NCBI GenBank assembly: GCA_945957245.1
Contig: CAMFLD010000153.1
Coordinates: 1-6,865 of the forward strand
From: an uncultured Flavobacterium sp.
GTDB taxonomy: Bacteria; Bacteroidota; Bacteroidia; Flavobacteriales; Flavobacteriaceae
DNA length: 6,865 nucleotides
Direction of reading: 5' to 3'
Position numbers and translations under genes: made by a program. Each line of letters opens with the position of its first letter. The stretch's first letter is position 1. Shown here in pieces: positions 1 to 5,470 of this stretch. A model generated the notes under the pieces. It searched no databases. It had not been told where the DNA came from and worked only from the letters and a program-made list of their open reading frames with translations.

Positions 1-246
1 GGTACCTTCAGCAAGAGCAATAAAGTTAGCCACAGTAATCGGCGTTTTTTTGTATTCTAATTCCACAAGAATTTTTCCTTTTGAAGTTTCAAATTCGGCA
101 AAGATTCCTTCATTTGCAGCTGCTGTTGCCGGTTTAGCTGCCGCTGCCGGTTTAGTAGTTTTAGCAGCTACTTTTTTGGTTTGTGCAGATGCGCTAAGGG
201 CACCAAGACAAATCAAAAGAAAAATGTTCAATTTAATTTTACTCAT
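1..246 (-). CDS. Secreted cyclophilin-type peptidyl-prolyl isomerase, N-terminal part (cut by window edge)
   Basis: The first 82 codons of a gene continuing beyond the left edge are visible. Residues 1 to about 21 form a signal peptide: Lys-rich start, hydrophobic core, and an SASA|QT-like signal peptidase I site. The Cys at 13 does not sit in a lipobox, so I expect a soluble periplasmic protein. An Ala/Lys/Pro-rich linker of about 25 residues follows, then the first strands of a cyclophilin fold (FAEFETSKGKI, TPITVANFIALAEG). This segment is clearly paralogous to the start of the cyclophilin domain in the next gene upstream in transcription order (YAEIETNKGTI, APIMVANFVTLAEG). The active-site residues lie outside the window, so catalytic competence cannot be judged. 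An in-frame ATG 14 codons upstream (ending at 288) exists, but it would bury the signal peptide. The 73-bp gap to the preceding gene shows no clear promoter or terminator, so co-transcription is likely. Confidence 0.85.
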   Translation of the reverse strand, partial: MSKIKLNIFLLICLGALSASAQTKKVAAKTTKPAAAAKPATAAANEGIFAEFETSKGKILVELEYKKTPITVANFIALAEGT

Positions 247-319
247 AGTTTTATATTTTTTTTTGTATTCGTGAATCTCCGATTTCATGATTATTTACTT
301 AATTTATTGTTGTTAATAT

Positions 320-1456
320 TTATGGTTTGTTTTTCATTTCTACTTCAAAAATCAGGTTGGCATTAGGGGGAATGACACCATTTCCGGCACCTTGCTCACC
401 ATAGCCCAGGTGAAACGGAATAAAGAAAATTGCCTTTTCACCCATTTTCAATTTAGTAAGTCCTTCCACAAAACCCGGAATCACTTTATTTGATCCAATA
501 ACATAAGGCAGTGAAGAATAACCGTGTTCCATATCCCTTTGCTGGTCATATTTTCCAAATTCTTTGGCAACTGCAGGGCTGCTCGTATCAAAAAGAGTTC
601 CGTCTTCAAGAAAACCGGAATAATCAAGATAGACAGTTTCACCATCTTTTGGTTTTTCTTCAGAAGATTTTTTAAGCATATAGAACTGAAATCCGGATGG
701 TGTTTTGGTAGCGGTTTTTTTCATGGTGTTGAAGTAGGCCACTTTTTTGTCAATAACACCCCGGTATTTAGCCTCGTATTCTTTTTTCCTTTGGGCTTCA
801 AGAGCAGCATCTGCTTTTTGTCTTTCTGCCTCTCCTTTGAAATAGTCATTAAAAACTTTTACAGCATCAAACTTTTTAACGGCTTCTCCTTTTCGGATAA
901 TGGTAACTTTTTTGATAACATCATCCTTAACAATAGAATTTACCACCGTCATACCATCTCCAACGACACATCCGAAAACTGAATGTCTACCATCAAGCCA
1001 CGGCGTTGGAACCAAAGTAATAAAAAACTGGCTGCTATTGGTATTTGGACCCGAATTTGCCATAGATAAAACTCCCGGTTTATCATGTCTTAAATCGGTA
1101 ATTTCATCACGACATTTATATCCTGCATCACCAGAACCATCGCCAAGCGGGTCCCCGGACTGAATCATAAAATCTTCTTCATCACCATTGTGTTTAGAAA
1201 TCACACGGTGGAATTTTAATCCGTCAAAAAACGGTTTTCCCTTTTGCTCTGTAGCGCAGAATTGATTTTTACCTTCAGCAAGCGTTACAAAATTAGCTAC
1301 CATAATAGGCGCTTTTTCATAATCAAGTTGGCACATAATAGTACCTTTATTGGTTTCGATTTCGGCGTATAAACCATCCTTTAGGTCTTTGTATTCGTCC
1401 TTACAGGAAGTTAGGAGTACTAGTCCAAATAGGAAAAGATAGATTCTTTTAGTCAT
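320..1456 (-). CDS. Dual-domain (cyclophilin + FKBP) peptidyl-prolyl isomerase lipoprotein
   Basis: A 378-residue envelope lipoprotein predicted to catalyse prolyl cis-trans isomerisation with two unrelated PPIase folds. The signal peptide ends in the lipobox LTSC (Cys18), followed by KDEYKD. The cyclophilin domain (about 28-200) keeps the residues matching human CypA R55, F60, M61, Q63, Q111, F113, W121 and H126: R84, F96, M97, Q99, Q143, F145, W153 and H158. A charged, probably helical linker (about 203-247, rich in Glu/Lys/Ala) leads to an FKBP domain (about 268-376). This keeps Y279, F289-D290, V325-I326, Y352, I362 and F370, while Phe329 replaces the canonical Trp. About 16 extra residues sit between the FD motif and the VIPGF helix. 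Both sites look active. It starts 12 bp after gldI, so the two are almost certainly co-transcribed. Cyclophilin-FKBP fusions (dual-family immunophilins) are, from memory, known in a few organisms including Flavobacterium. Substrate unknown. Confidence 0.92.
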   Translation of the reverse strand: MTKRIYLFLFGLVLLTSCKDEYKDLKDGLYAEIETNKGTIMCQLDYEKAPIMVANFVTLAEGKNQFCATEQKGKPFFDGLKFHRVISKHNGDEEDFMIQSGDPLGDGSGDAGYKCRDEITDLRHDKPGVLSMANSGPNTNSSQFFITLVPTPWLDGRHSVFGCVVGDGMTVVNSIVKDDVIKKVTIIRKGEAVKKFDAVKVFNDYFKGEAERQKADAALEAQRKKEYEAKYRGVIDKKVAYFNTMKKTATKTPSGFQFYMLKKSSEEKPKDGETVYLDYSGFLEDGTLFDTSSPAVAKEFGKYDQQRDMEHGYSSLPYVIGSNKVIPGFVEGLTKLKMGEKAIFFIPFHLGYGEQGAGNGVIPPNANLIFEVEMKNKP

Positions 1457-1468
1457 TGTTCTTTTATA

Positions 1469-2047
1469 TTAATTTTGAGATTTTATTGCATCAGCAGGTT
1501 TCGTCTGAGGTCTGAAATCATTCAGTGTTACCGTTACGATAAGAGGTTGGTTGGTTTTAATTCTTTTAGTATCGCCCCGATAGCCATAAGCCATGTGCGA
1601 AGGGAAAAGGAAGGTTACTTTTTCATTTTTGCGCATTAGTTTGATACCATCACGCAATCCCATCATGATATTTTGTTTGTCAACTACATAAGTCTGAGGA
1701 CGCAGTTCCACATCAGAATAAACCACATTCCCTTTCAGGTCCATGATTTCGTAGTCAAACTCGGCAACATCCCCTTTTTTAGGGCGAAGCGTATCCTTTT
1801 CATTTCGGGTTACATAGTAATACCAGTAGCCTTTATTGGATGCCAGGTATTTTGTATTAGGATTACTTTTGATGATAGAATCAATTTTTCCTTCTTCACC
1901 GGCAATCAGTTTTTTGTTTCTTGCGGCAGATTCCTTCATAAATGTGCCTGAAGAGCGGGAAACCGGCATGCGTGCCTGTTGCTGTTTACAACTGGTCAGA
2001 GTTGCAAAAACAACCAAAAGCACTGTTATTTTTTGTAGGTTTTTCAT
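1469..2047 (-). CDS. gldI: Gliding motility lipoprotein GldI (FKBP-like)
   Basis: A 192-residue lipoprotein. The signal peptide ends in the lipobox LTSC (Cys20), then KQQQ. A helical/linker region (about 30-70) precedes an FKBP-type domain (about 88-180). Family knowledge: GldI is needed for gliding motility and chitin use in Flavobacterium johnsoniae, and is thought to help fold the gliding / type IX secretion proteins in the envelope. The FKBP pocket is only partly kept. The AYG tyrosine is present (Y154). The conserved Trp is replaced by Leu131, the FD pair reads Y110-S111-D112, and the usual IPPNA loop reads IKTNQ. A role as chaperone or weak isomerase is therefore possible. The start lies 3 bp after the DHH phosphoesterase stop and the ORF ends 12 bp before the dual PPIase, which marks an operon. 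The assignment rests on size, lipobox, domain order and overall resemblance to GldI as I remember it. Confidence 0.85.
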   Translation of the reverse strand: MKNLQKITVLLVVFATLTSCKQQQARMPVSRSSGTFMKESAARNKKLIAGEEGKIDSIIKSNPNTKYLASNKGYWYYYVTRNEKDTLRPKKGDVAEFDYEIMDLKGNVVYSDVELRPQTYVVDKQNIMMGLRDGIKLMRKNEKVTFLFPSHMAYGYRGDTKRIKTNQPLIVTVTLNDFRPQTKPADAIKSQN

Positions 2048-2050
2048 GTG

Positions 2051-3055
2051 TCAGATTGTTATTTTTGAAATTAAATCTTCAAACTTATTTAGGGTATTTT
2101 TCATGGTGTCATACGATTTTCCTCCGGCAGCATTGATGTGCCCGCCACCATTGAAATGTTCCCGTGCAAATTGGTTTACATCAAAGCTTCCCTGCGAACG
2201 AAACGAAATTTTAATGATATTTTCATCCCGATGCTCAATAAAGATAGCCGCAAAATGGATTCCTTTGATGCTCAAACCGTAGTTTACTACACCTTCCGTA
2301 TCCCCTTTTTCATAATGGAATTCATCAAGTTCTTTCTGCGTAAGCGAAGTATATGAAGTCTTGTATTCCGGGAATACTTTCATATTCTGCAATGCTCTTC
2401 CCAAAAGCTGTAACCTGTTGTAAGAGTTGTCATCAAAGAGCAGATTGTGAATTTCACTGTTGTTGATTCCCAAATCAATTAAATCGGCCACAATGCGATG
2501 CGTAGTGCTTGTAGTTGACGGGAAACGGAAGGAACCTGAATCGGTTGTGATTCCTGTATAAATACAGGTAGCTATAGTTTTGTCTATCAGTTCTTTTTTA
2601 CCTAAAAAACCAATGAAATTGTAAATCATTTCACAGGTGGAACCAAAATTTGGGTCAGAATAAATAAACTCAGCGTAGTTGTCCGGTTTCTGATGATGGT
2701 CAATCATTATCATTGGAACTGATAGTTTGCTTAAAACCTGCTCCATTTCACCAGTTCTATGCAATGCATTGAAATCCAATGTAAAAACAACTTCAGCTTC
2801 GTTTAGGATTCTACTACAGTTGTCTTTATCATTCTCGTAAATCAAAATAGTTTCTGAACCGGGCAGCCAAGCCAGGAAATTTGGAAACTCATTGGGCGAA
2901 ATCACAACCGCCTGGTGCTTACTTTTTAACAGAAAATGATAAAGCGCCAAAGTCGAACCCATAGCATCGCCATCGGGACTCCTGTGGGGAATTATGGCAA
3001 TTTTCTTGGGCGTTGCCAATAAATTTTGAATGGCAATAATAGCTTCTTTCTTCAT
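2051..3055 (-). CDS. DHH/DHHA1 phosphoesterase, NrnA-like (nanoRNase / pAp phosphatase)
   Basis: A 334-residue cytoplasmic protein, the usual size for NrnA-type enzymes. These degrade oligoribonucleotides of 2-5 nt to mononucleotides and often dephosphorylate pAp (3'-phosphoadenosine 5'-phosphate). The DHH domain shows motif I (HRSPDGDAMGS, 24-34, metal ligands D28 and D30), motif II (D94 in LDFNALHRTG), the DHH motif itself at 119-121, and motif IV (TDSGSFRF, D172). The C-terminal DHHA1 domain carries GGGHINAAGG at 303-312, the substrate-binding Gly-rich loop. All expected Mn-binding residues are present, so it should be active. There is no signal peptide. It precedes gldI by only 3 bp, so a housekeeping RNA-turnover enzyme appears to share its transcript with gliding and PPIase genes. 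This looks like operon packaging rather than shared function. The exact substrate preference (nanoRNA, pAp, c-di-AMP products) cannot be read from sequence. Confidence 0.88.
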   Translation of the reverse strand: MKKEAIIAIQNLLATPKKIAIIPHRSPDGDAMGSTLALYHFLLKSKHQAVVISPNEFPNFLAWLPGSETILIYENDKDNCSRILNEAEVVFTLDFNALHRTGEMEQVLSKLSVPMIMIDHHQKPDNYAEFIYSDPNFGSTCEMIYNFIGFLGKKELIDKTIATCIYTGITTDSGSFRFPSTTSTTHRIVADLIDLGINNSEIHNLLFDDNSYNRLQLLGRALQNMKVFPEYKTSYTSLTQKELDEFHYEKGDTEGVVNYGLSIKGIHFAAIFIEHRDENIIKISFRSQGSFDVNQFAREHFNGGGHINAAGGKSYDTMKNTLNKFEDLISKITI

Positions 3056-3060
3056 CGTGG

Positions 3061-3068
3061 CGAATGTA
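3061..3068 (-). promoter_or_regulatory. Possible -7 element for the DHH phosphoesterase-gldI operon
   Basis: Read on the minus strand, TACATTCG matches the Bacteroidota -7 consensus TAnnTTTG at all but one defined base. It ends 5 bp before the ATG at 3055, so transcription would start at about the start codon. The nearest TTG (3082-3084) is only 13 bp upstream, shorter than the usual spacing of about 17-23 bp. This is weak evidence. The gene may simply be transcribed from upstream through crcB. Confidence 0.25.
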
Positions 3069-3092
3069 CTAAAAAATGAAACAAGGATGACA

Positions 3093-3104
3093 CTGCTTAA
3101 GCAG
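3093..3104. repeat. 12-bp perfect palindrome between crcB and the DHH gene
   Basis: CTGCTTAAGCAG is self-complementary over all 12 bases and sits in the 59-bp gap, 38 bp before the DHH start codon. On the transcribed (minus) strand it is not followed by a T run, so it does not look like a terminator for crcB. A protein-binding site upstream of the operon promoter is possible, as is chance. Confidence 0.5.
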
Positions 3105-3114
3105 ATTTTAAGTT

Positions 3115-3486
3115 TTATTTAGACAGCGAAATTCCAAGCCAAACTGCAAAAAGGCCAAGGATAATGCTCAGGGCTATATAACCAAAAGCCAGCAGCGAAT
3201 TGTTATTTTGGATAAGGTTGTAATTTTCCATCCCAAAAGTCGAGAAAGTAGTATAGCCACCACAAAAACCGGTTACCAAAAACCATTTGAGGTTGCTGTC
3301 TTCCAGTTGGTTTTTAGTCAAAAAACCGATAAATAACCCAATAAGGAAACATCCGATAAAGTTGGCCAAAAAAGTAGCCAGCGGAAATTGATTTGACCAG
3401 AATCTGGAAACCAAAACGGAAGTCAGAAACCTAAGCACACTTCCGATAGCGCCTCCAACGGCTATATATAAAATGGTTTTGAGCAT
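3115..3486 (-). CDS. crcB: Fluoride ion channel CrcB/Fluc
   Basis: A 123-residue inner-membrane protein with four hydrophobic helices, typical Fluc length. It is a dual-topology dimeric channel exporting toxic fluoride. Visible family motifs are GGAIGSVLRF in helix 1 (11-20), the pore Asn in ANFIGC (N42), and the GFCGGYTTFSTF break in helix 3 (73-84). The last contains the central Na+-site region and the two pore phenylalanines (F81, F84). Only one crcB copy is seen, which fits a homodimer. It starts 3 bp after the rluF stop, so it is translated from the rluF transcript. No fluoride riboswitch can fit in that gap, and I see no sign of one in the leader of rluF, so expression is probably constitutive. 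All key residues are present. Confidence 0.95.
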   Translation of the reverse strand: MLKTILYIAVGGAIGSVLRFLTSVLVSRFWSNQFPLATFLANFIGCFLIGLFIGFLTKNQLEDSNLKWFLVTGFCGGYTTFSTFGMENYNLIQNNNSLLAFGYIALSIILGLFAVWLGISLSK

Positions 3487-3489
3487 TCT

Positions 3490-4326
3490 TTATCTTGGTT
3501 TTCGTTTGTCTCTGTTGTATGTATTCTGAGAAGAACGGAAAGTTCTTTGTTTACTATCTTCGATATTACTTTTTGGACGCAAAGCAGGTTTTGGAAGACT
3601 GGCTTCTTCGGTTTTACTGGAAGGCTCAATGAGCTTGTTCAGTTGCTTGATTTCATCCAGAGTAAGTTCACGGTAACGTCCCACATGCACTTCAAGCGAA
3701 ATATTGATAATGCGGATTCTTTTCAGCGCCGTAACTTCGTAGCCTAAATATTCACACATCCTTCGGATTTGACGGTTGAGGCCTTGTGTCAGTATTATTT
3801 TGAAAACATATTTACTGACTTGTTCTACTTTGCATTTTCGGGTAACCGTATCTAAAATGGGAACTCCATTACTCATCTTCTGGATGAATCGGTCGGTAAT
3901 GGGTTTGTTTACTGTAACCACATATTCCTTTTCGTGGTTGTTGCGGGCACGAAGAATTTTGTTGACAATATCGCCGTCATCGGTCATGAAAATGAGGCCT
4001 TCGCTGGCTTTGTCCAAACGTCCAATAGGAAAAATACGTTTTGGGTAATTGATATAATCTATAATGTTGTCACGGACATTTTGGTTTGTAGTACATTCAA
4101 TCCCTACAGGTTTGTTAAATGCAAGGTAAACGGGCTTATCGTGTTTTTCCCTGATAAGTTTACCGTCTACACGGATTTCATCTTCAATAGAAACTTTGGT
4201 ACCCATTTCAGGCACTTTCCCATTAACGGTTATGCGTCCTTCTTCCAATAATTTGTCTGCTTCCCGCCGGGAGCAGTAACCGCATTCTGAAAGGAATTTA
4301 TTGATTCGGGTCTGATTGACTTCCAT
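3490..4326 (-). CDS. rluF: 23S rRNA pseudouridine synthase RluF (RsuA family)
   Basis: A 278-residue cytoplasmic enzyme that isomerises a uridine in 23S rRNA (U2604 in E. coli) to pseudouridine. The N-terminal S4 RNA-binding domain (about 5-60) carries the typical INKFLSECGYCSRREAD start. The catalytic domain holds IGRLDKASEGL with catalytic Asp105 and the NRQIRRMCEYLGYEV motif (184-198). Long stretches match E. coli RluF as I recall it (NKPVGI, KRIFPIGRLDK, VNKILRA, HEKEY, VPILxTVT, QGLNRQIRRMCEY), which favours RluF over RluB or RsuA. The C-terminal tail (about 235-278) is Lys/Arg/Ser-rich and probably disordered. I chose ATG 4326. The longer start at 4374 would add 16 residues without domain content, and that ATG lies immediately upstream of a perfect -7 promoter element (4363-4370), so it is unlikely to be transcribed from this promoter. 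An A-rich AAAAAGAAA precedes the chosen ATG. First gene of the leftward block. Confidence 0.93.
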   Translation of the reverse strand: MEVNQTRINKFLSECGYCSRREADKLLEEGRITVNGKVPEMGTKVSIEDEIRVDGKLIREKHDKPVYLAFNKPVGIECTTNQNVRDNIIDYINYPKRIFPIGRLDKASEGLIFMTDDGDIVNKILRARNNHEKEYVVTVNKPITDRFIQKMSNGVPILDTVTRKCKVEQVSKYVFKIILTQGLNRQIRRMCEYLGYEVTALKRIRIINISLEVHVGRYRELTLDEIKQLNKLIEPSSKTEEASLPKPALRPKSNIEDSKQRTFRSSQNTYNRDKRKPR

Positions 4327-4353
4327 TTTCTTTTTATAAAAACGTCCTGACGG

Positions 4354-4508
4354 ACTAAGTAGCAAAGATAGCATAATTTAACTTAGTAGCTCCTGATTTT
4401 TAAGGACTGGTTGAATGATATTAATTATGAACAGGTCATATCGATTCTTGATAAATAAGTTAATAAATGGTTTCAAAAAAGTAAAAAAAAGGTTTGTAAC
4501 TACTAAGT
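4354..4508. repeat. Three copies of ACTAAGT/ACTTAGT in the rluF-cphB divergent region
   Basis: ACTAAGT (4354-4360), its inverse complement ACTTAGT (4381-4387) and ACTAAGT again (4502-4508) occur within 155 bp. The first two flank the rluF -7 element. The third lies between the -33 and -7 elements proposed for cphB. The second and third belong to a perfect 10-bp inverted repeat (AACTTAGTAG at 4380-4389, CTACTAAGTT at 4500-4509). TCCTGA also occurs twice as a direct repeat (4345-4350, 4391-4396). This could be an operator shared by the two divergent promoters, but it is inference only. Confidence 0.4.
4363..4370 (-). promoter_or_regulatory. -7 promoter element for rluF-crcB
   Basis: On the minus strand, TATCTTTG is a perfect match to the Bacteroidota -7 consensus TAnnTTTG. 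It would start transcription near 4356, giving a leader of about 30 nt before the ATG at 4326. I see no good TTG-type -33 element at the usual distance. The element decides the rluF start, because it lies just downstream of the alternative ATG (4374). Confidence 0.6.
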
Positions 4509-4522
4509 TTTTTTTATTTTTA
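4493..4522 (+). promoter_or_regulatory. Promoter of cphB-iaaA
   Basis: TTTG at 4493-4496 (-33) and TATTTTTA at 4515-4522 (-7, one mismatch to TAnnTTTG) are separated by 18 bp, a normal spacing for Bacteroidota promoters. Transcription would start within a few bases of the cphB ATG at 4528, so the mRNA would be leaderless or nearly so. This agrees with the absence of any ribosome binding site (the bases before the ATG read TACCCAC). Confidence 0.5.
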
Positions 4523-4527
4523 CCCAC

Positions 4528-5400
4528 ATGAAGATACAAGGAAAACTTATAATAATTGGCGGTGCTGTTGACAAAGGCAGTTTCACTGAAACAGATTTAG
4601 ATAAAAATGCAGCTAAGAATCTGAACTTTTTTGAGGCTGGTATTTTAAAGAGAATAATAGACGAATCAAGGCATAAAAAAGAGTCCCGTATTGAAGTTAT
4701 CACTACGGCTTCTAAAATCCCAAAGGAAATTGGTCCTGAGTACGTTAAAGCCCTTCATTACCTTGGAGCGGATAACGTAGATGTGCTGAATATCGATCGA
4801 AGGGAACAGGCATCAGAACCGGAAGTACTTGAGAGGCTGAAGGCTTGCGATGTAGTAATGTTTACCGGTGGTGACCAGCTTCGGTTGACTTCAATACTTG
4901 GAGGAACGCCATTCCATGATATTTTGCTGGACAAATACCACAATGAGGATTTTGTTTATGCCGGAACTTCCGCAGGAGCTGCAGCAGCTTCTAATAATAT
5001 GATTTACCAGGGTAGCAGCAGTGAAGCGTTGCTCAAAGGCGAAGTAAAAATCACAAGTGGATTAGGATTGATTGACGGAGTGATTATCGATACACATTTT
5101 GTACAACGAGGCAGAATTGGACGTTTGTTTCAGGCTGTAGTTGGAAACCCTAAAGTATTGGGAATCGGACTTGGTGAAGATACGGGTTTGTTGATTAAAA
5201 ATAACTCAATGATGGAAGCGATTGGTTCCGGACTTGTAATTTTGGTTGACGGTAAAGAAATCAAGGATACTAACCTGACGCAGGTAGAATTAGGTCAGCC
5301 GATTTCTATCAATCATTTGGTCACACACGTAATGAGTATTAACGATACTTTTGACCTGACCACATTTAAAATGACGATTAAAAGTTCGCAATACGTTTAA
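4528..5400 (+). CDS. cphB: Cyanophycinase (intracellular type)
   Basis: A 290-residue peptidase of family S51. It hydrolyses the polymer cyanophycin (poly-Asp backbone with Arg side branches) to beta-Asp-Arg dipeptides. The nucleophile elbow is GTSAGAAA with Ser148. The His motif is DTHFVQRGRIGRL with His190, and the acidic residue is Glu217 in GLGEDTG. These three sit at a constant +16 offset from Ser132, His174 and Glu201 of Synechocystis CphB as I recall them, which strongly supports a working cyanophycinase. GGAVDKG near the N terminus and FTGGDQLRL (112-120) are also family motifs. There is no signal peptide, so it acts in the cytoplasm on stored or imported polymer. It is followed 70 bp later by iaaA, whose product splits the dipeptides. 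The start at 4528 begins directly with the first beta strand. Confidence is high for the family and good for the substrate. Confidence 0.93.
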   Translation: MKIQGKLIIIGGAVDKGSFTETDLDKNAAKNLNFFEAGILKRIIDESRHKKESRIEVITTASKIPKEIGPEYVKALHYLGADNVDVLNIDRREQASEPEVLERLKACDVVMFTGGDQLRLTSILGGTPFHDILLDKYHNEDFVYAGTSAGAAAASNNMIYQGSSSEALLKGEVKITSGLGLIDGVIIDTHFVQRGRIGRLFQAVVGNPKVLGIGLGEDTGLLIKNNSMMEAIGSGLVILVDGKEIKDTNLTQVELGQPISINHLVTHVMSINDTFDLTTFKMTIKSSQYV

Positions 5401-5401
5401 T

Positions 5402-5469
5402 GTCGGAAGTTGGATGTTAGATGATAACGATGTCATCAAACATCCGTCACCCATCATCCATCATAACAC
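5402..5469 (+). repeat. Degenerate heptad repeat inverted on itself; forms a hairpin between cphB and iaaA
   Basis: The gap can be read as 7-bp units. GTCGGAA, GTTGGAT and GTTAGAT (5402-5422) lie on the left. On the right are the inverse-complement type units ATCAAAC, ATCCGTC, ACCCATC, ATCCATC and ATAACAC (5435-5469). The centre folds into a stem with 13-nt arms, 5412-5424 pairing with 5433-5445. Twelve of 13 pairs are Watson-Crick, with one A-A mismatch (5419/5438) and an 8-nt loop. No T run follows, so it is not a normal intrinsic terminator. It ends 1 bp before the iaaA ATG, leaving no room for a separate ribosome binding site. Possible roles are mRNA processing or stabilisation, translation control of iaaA, or a small dispersed intergenic repeat. 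Confidence 0.75.
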
Positions 5470-5470
5470 C

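Noticed and set aside
1..6. Window begins exactly with GGTACC (KpnI site)
   Set aside because: It may be the end of a cloned fragment, but it lies in frame inside the cyclophilin gene (Gly-Thr) and says nothing biological.
208..210. Cys13 of the left-edge cyclophilin as a lipoprotein anchor
   Set aside because: The Cys lies in the middle of the hydrophobic core, with Ile directly before it and no lipobox. A signal peptidase I site follows later.
524..982. Open frame of 152 codons on the plus strand
   Set aside because: It lies wholly antisense to the dual PPIase gene, whose domains and residues are unmistakable. Its Phe/Ile-rich translation is what the complement of a Lys-rich gene gives.
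1836..2282. Open frame of 148 codons on the plus strand
   Set aside because: It is antisense to gldI and the DHH gene and crosses their junction, with no promoter, no family resemblance and no start context.
3487..3489. Fluoride riboswitch upstream of crcB
   Set aside because: Only 3 bp separate rluF and crcB, and the short leader before rluF shows no riboswitch-like fold.
4327..4374. Longer start for rluF at 4374 (16 extra residues)
   Set aside because: The extension has no family counterpart, and a perfect -7 promoter element at 4363-4370 lies downstream of that ATG.
5412..5445. Hairpin between cphB and iaaA as an intrinsic terminator
   Set aside because: No T run follows the stem, and the downstream gene belongs to the same pathway on the same strand.
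5414..5470. Longer start for iaaA at 5414 (19 extra residues)
   Set aside because: The extension is encoded by the heptad repeat and hairpin, whereas family members begin just before the HGG motif, as the start at 5471 does.
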